A DNA stretch of 64,000 nt from Paralvinella palmiformis (taxonomy: Eukaryota > Annelida > Polychaeta > Terebellida > Alvinellidae). The DNA is taken from contig JAODUP010000559.1 in NCBI GenBank assembly GCA_025642065.1, positions 62,001 to 126,000 of the forward strand. Reading direction: 5' to 3'. Below are positions 63,690 through 64,000 of this stretch, piece after piece. The position numbers and the translations under genes are program-made. The stretch's first letter is position 1; each line of letters starts with the position of its first letter. Under the pieces are notes generated by a model. That model had not been told where the DNA came from, did not search any database, and saw only the letters and a program-made list of their open reading frames with translations.

Positions 63690-63800
63690 TTCGATGATGA
63701 TGATAATAGTTGATATTGTGCACATGGTAGGCTAAATGGGCCGAGTGACCCCAAATGTAATTAAGAGAAGCCAAAGATGAAACGACCTTTAGATATGCTC
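63690..63800 (-). repeat. SINE family A, minus-strand 3' half
   Basis: GATGATGATGATAATAGTTG (tail), GGTAGGCTAAATGGGCCGAG, AAGCCAAAGATGAAACGACC, TTAGATATGCTCC is the reverse complement of the body and tail of family A. The tRNA head is missing. Confidence 0.65.
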
Positions 63801-64000
63801 CACTGTTTCCGAATTATCAGAGTGGACACTATGTTTTGAAAGATTATTTTCGGATGTCCAAACATTCCAAAAGTGACCGCTCTACGTAGTTCCTTTACGT
63901 AAATATATTGACCTATATTGACCTGGCCTAAATTTAGTGATTCCTTAAATCGATTGTAGCATAGTTGCAAATAATGTGATATATTCATCCTACAACAATT

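Overview
The window is metazoan nuclear DNA. It shows GT-AG introns, long AT-rich introns and intergenic stretches, many (TA)n and (CA)n microsatellites, several tRNA-derived SINE families and decayed DNA transposons and LINEs. The protein sequences are clearly bilaterian. A marine lophotrochozoan such as a mollusc is my guess, but nothing in the window proves the phylum.

Layout of the genes. (1) Positions 1-2440 hold the last intron, last coding exon and long 3'UTR of an unrecognised plus-strand gene whose product ends in a Gly/Pro/Arg-rich tail. (2) Positions 6502-10483 hold a near-complete ILF2 (NF45) gene in ten coding exons on the plus strand. (3) Positions 12639-28063 hold a complete POLR2C (RNA polymerase II subunit RPB3) gene in eight coding exons on the plus strand. 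Its first intron is about 8.5 kb and full of transposon debris, and intron 6 holds a ~400-bp CT-rich tract. (4) Positions 32601-34364 (minus strand) hold an uninterrupted 587-codon reading frame for an NFIL3/E4BP4/Vrille-type transcription factor, convergent with POLR2C. Its most notable property is two complete bZIP domains, one near the N terminus and one near the C terminus.

From about 36 kb to the end I see no credible host gene. This part is a repeat-rich gene desert: tRNA-SINEs (some with perfect target-site duplications), LINE 3' ends sharing one family, terminal-inverted-repeat DNA elements sitting in (TA)n tracts, and a recent ~2.8-kb duplication (48596-51427 and 52187-55070). One copy of that duplication is embedded inside a terminal-inverted-repeat transposon.

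The three identified genes have no shared pathway that I can see. Two are housekeeping genes (NF45 RNA binding, Pol II core assembly). The third is a probable circadian or developmental bZIP repressor with very different base composition (GC-rich codons, no intron in the coding region). The two-bZIP protein is the best candidate here for something under-described.
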